Program-made: the position numbers and the translations under genes
Part shown: in pieces, positions 59,175-60,839 of the stretch
How positions within the stretch are numbered: the stretch's first letter is position 1
Layout: every line of letters begins with the position of its first letter
The notes under the pieces: generated by a model
Seen by the model: only the letters and a program-made list of their open reading frames with translations
The model's database searches: none
What the model was told of the DNA's origin: nothing
Assembly: GCA_963814875.1 (NCBI GenBank)
Contig: CAWFFJ010000013.1
Span: 1 to 60,839 of the forward strand
Reading direction: 5' to 3'
DNA: 60,839 bases
Source: CAVSIS01 sp963814875
Lineage (GTDB): Bacteria; Acidobacteriota; Thermoanaerobaculia; Thermoanaerobaculales; Sulfomarinibacteraceae

Positions 59175-59341
59175 TCACGCACTGGTTCATCGCTGCTGTG
59201 TTCTGGTGGGGAGGTACCACTCGCGGCCCATCCTGCCCCCGGTCTACATACCACCAAGCGCAGAGCGGCCGATCGAGAAGGAACACGTTCGGCCGGTGGA
59301 CATCCCGCCAGGCATCTCCGCCGTGGCGAGATCAGTGGTAG
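59171..59341 (+). CDS. Short ORF with membrane N-terminus, second frame possible
   Basis: 56 residues from a GTG overlapping the previous stop. The start VITHWFIAAVFWWGG is hydrophobic; the remainder in this frame is featureless. The -1 frame from about 59215 gives a proline-rich stretch (PILPPVYIPPSAERPIEKEH) ending at 59346 that looks more protein-like. A frameshifted gene or programmed shift is possible; I cannot decide. Confidence 0.3.
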   Translation: MITHWFIAAVFWWGGTTRGPSCPRSTYHQAQSGRSRRNTFGRWTSRQASPPWRDQW

Positions 59342-59420
59342 GTTGACAGTGGGGCTTCTGAGCGATACCTTGAGTCAAGATGGCACAGACCATCGCACGT
59401 TCAGACTCCTCCTTTCGTAC

Positions 59421-59439
59421 GGGCCGGGTTGTCCGGCCC
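59421..59439 (+). terminator. Hairpin terminator before the second phage gene block
   Basis: GGGCCGG-GTTGT-CCGGCCC, followed by ACTTTGT. A 7-bp GC stem with a weak T tail, separating the small-gene set from the ORF at 59450. Confidence 0.6.
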
Positions 59440-59449
59440 ACTTTGTAAT

Positions 59450-60067
59450 ATGAGCACGGCAATTGTTTTGGGCTCAAGCGTTGGCATGCTTGAGGACATT
59501 GCGCCCTTGAGGGCTCGCCACCTCCCCGTGGTTGCTGTCAATGAGGCGTCCATCGTCTACCTCGACCCGATAGCGTACTGTGTCTCGCTACACGGCGAGT
59601 TCGTCCCTTACTGGCAGCACATACGTGCGAAGCGTCATGCGAGTGTGACTGAGGCGCGGTGGCTGTCATGGTGGAAGGACGATGCCTCGATGCAGGACAC
59701 GCTCGGGATGATCAGAGATAAGCGCATGGCGGCGTGTGTCGAGCGCCGGACGCTTGTCAACCGTGGCGGGTCGTCTGCACTATGGGCGACTGAGCTTGCA
59801 CTTACCGAGCTGGGCTTCTCCCATGTGATCCTCTGTGGCTGTCCGCTCGAGGGGGCGGACAAGCTCTGTGCATCTGGTGAGGGCGCGCTGCGTGGCGAGG
59901 TGCATCCTGACGGGTACAATGTCTATAGGCGCCCGTGGGAGATCATGGCGCCTGAGCTGTTGGGTCGAGTATCATCAATGTCAGGATGGACGCGCGCCGT
60001 GTTCGGTGCGCCGACAAGGAGTAGCACATGTCGGGTCAGGCTGAAAACAGAGAGTTGGTGGACCTGA
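59450..60067 (+). CDS. Phage-associated hypothetical protein, Rossmann-like pattern
   Basis: 205 residues from the ATG at 59450; no Shine-Dalgarno, and TTTGTAATATG precedes it. The N-terminus STAIVLGSSVGMLEDIAPL and the central VNRGGSSALWATELALTELG-FSHVILCGCPLEG resemble phage proteins related to motility-accessory or DUF115-like folds. No firm family. It overlaps the next ORF by 40 bases. Confidence 0.55.
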   Translation: MSTAIVLGSSVGMLEDIAPLRARHLPVVAVNEASIVYLDPIAYCVSLHGEFVPYWQHIRAKRHASVTEARWLSWWKDDASMQDTLGMIRDKRMAACVERRTLVNRGGSSALWATELALTELGFSHVILCGCPLEGADKLCASGEGALRGEVHPDGYNVYRRPWEIMAPELLGRVSSMSGWTRAVFGAPTRSSTCRVRLKTESWWT

Positions 60068-60426
60068 GTATCCCAGGGAGCGCGAGCGCGATGGCGACGG
60101 GAGCGAGCATTGGCGCGCACATGATGATCCTCGCACTCTGGGTGCAGGCGACGACGATGGAGGCGACGACGGTCTACGTGGGGTTCACGGGCGGCTTCAC
60201 GGCGGACGGCAGCGAGCCAGCGAGCTATGACCCGGTGTTCGATGCGGACGGGGATAGGTTTGTCATCGCAGTCCCAACGACCGCGAGCAACCGTGTGGTC
60301 GGGATCGACCCGAAGGTTCTCGGCGGGCTGTCGCATGTGAAGACGGTAGCGCTCGCGACGGACAAGGACACGGCCGTTGTTCAGTCAGCCGGCAAAACAA
60401 TCAAGGCGATCGCCACGGTCATCTGA
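60028..60426 (+). CDS. Phage-associated hypothetical protein, possibly structural
   Basis: 132 residues, beta-rich and low in charge (TVYVGFTGGFTADGSEPASY, VVGIDPKVLGGLSHVKTV). AAGGAG lies upstream. The composition fits a small head-decoration or similar structural protein, but no family is recognised. Its stop overlaps the start of the HNH locus by one base. Confidence 0.5.
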   Translation: MSGQAENRELVDLSIPGSASAMATGASIGAHMMILALWVQATTMEATTVYVGFTGGFTADGSEPASYDPVFDADGDRFVIAVPTTASNRVVGIDPKVLGGLSHVKTVALATDKDTAVVQSAGKTIKAIATVI

Positions 60427-60799
60427 TGCCGGCCGCGCTACTCCGTCCGTGCTCACATGGCGGGTGTCGAGAGCTCGTCAGGAGCGCCACACGGTGTCCT
60501 CGGCATGAGGCAGAGCACAAAAAGCATATCGTGCGCGGGCGAGGCAGGCCAAGAAGCGACCACAGCCGCCGCCCGCGGATATGGGGCGCGGTGCAGAGAC
60601 GTCAATCGGATTCCTGATACGGCATCCCGTCTGCGTGGTTTGTGGTGGGGTGGCTCAGGTAGTGGATCACATCATCCCGCATCGAGGAAACATGGATCTG
60701 TTCTGGACGCGGGAGAACTGGCAACCGCTCTGCCGACCGTGTCACTCGCGGAAGACGGCGCGAGAAGATGGCGGCTTCGGTCATGTGAGTCAACGGTGA
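60426..60799 (+). pseudogene. HNH endonuclease, frameshifted
   Basis: Frame 3 starts with CSHGGCRELVRSATRCPRHEAEH, the usual N-terminal zinc knuckle of phage HNH nucleases. The second half, from about 60614 in frame 2, reads FLIRHPVCVVCGG and VDHIIPHRGNMDLFWTRENWQPLCRPCHSRKT, the HNH core with its second CxxC. The linker region around 60575-60615 needs one or two frame changes (GYGAR appears in the remaining frame). Such genes usually sit next to the terminase in phage genomes. The window ends 40 bases later, with no further gene visible. Confidence 0.7.
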
Positions 60800-60839
60800 G
60801 GGAGGGGCGGGTAAATTCCTCGCGGGTGTTGACGGGAAA

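Noticed and set aside
58350..60839. Anti-phage defence island
   Set aside because: The nuclease- and HNH-like genes sit with tiny overlapping ORFs and a helicase fragment, which fits a phage genome better than a defence cassette.

Overview
The window reads as a chromosomal segment of a GC-rich bacterium, most likely an Acidobacteriota member (Thermoanaerobaculia-like is my guess). The strongest taxonomic hint is a pair of long MacB-like permeases of the ADOP type (acidobacterial duplicated orphan permease). Acidobacterial-style GAF/HD-GYP and DUF4388-like proteins and sigma-54 regulators fit the same picture. Genes are densely packed, with many 4-base GTGA/ATGA/TTGA overlaps. The last ~3.1 kb (from about 57,722) has a different character: very small overlapping ORFs, lower GC and phage-type genes.

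Layout. 1-467: non-coding, a diverged ~180-bp tandem duplication. 468-6857: aminotransferase (-), then a TetR/FadR-type regulator and long-chain acyl-CoA synthetase behind a promoter carrying a near-consensus FadR box, then a GT-C type membrane protein. 7015-8785: a GAF/HD-GYP gene broken by several frameshifts. 8844-11329 (-): a partner-switch operon (small hydrophobic peptide, RsbW-like kinase, STAS antagonist, RsbU-like phosphatase). 11598-14498 (-): a Fis-family AAA+ regulator lacking GAFTGA and a glutaminyl cyclase whose 3' end carries a MITE-like element. 14722-17747: a B12/radical SAM gene coupled to a cysteine-motif/TPR partner. 17935-20166 (-): an amino-acid permease fused to universal stress domains. 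20167-21156: repeats derived partly from a tRNA-Asp locus, then tRNA-Asp and tRNA-Val. 21214-24859: four coupled genes (SPOR-like membrane protein, DUF4388/J-like/TPR protein, DUF4126, NYN nuclease). 24928-28450: ALDH7-type dehydrogenase, NtrC-type regulator, pyrE.

28706-39007: an export operon (HlyD-like adaptor, ATPase, two ADOP permeases, second ATPase) followed by its own sigma-54 response regulator and histidine kinase. A good -24/-12 promoter lies directly in front, so the module probably controls itself. 39081-52209: folK, a class A PBP, a thioredoxin lipoprotein, a left-handed beta-helix protein, a FecR/DUF6600 protein, cdd, a SpoU methyltransferase, pal-cpoB, rpsT, purC and an EF-G2-like factor. 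52320-56725 (-): uvrB, a small membrane protein, speA.

56776-57724 (-) is an HD-GYP response regulator cut off inside its receiver domain. At the same point a 5'-truncated DnaB helicase fragment begins on the other strand and leads into a phage-like module (small ORFs, nuclease-like protein, HNH endonuclease) to the window end. This is either an integration/rearrangement breakpoint or an assembly chimera.

Two window-wide patterns stand out. Several genes have a -10-like hexamer ending 5-6 bases before the start codon with no Shine-Dalgarno, suggesting leaderless mRNAs. The intergenic spaces hold several families of palindromic or low-complexity repeats.
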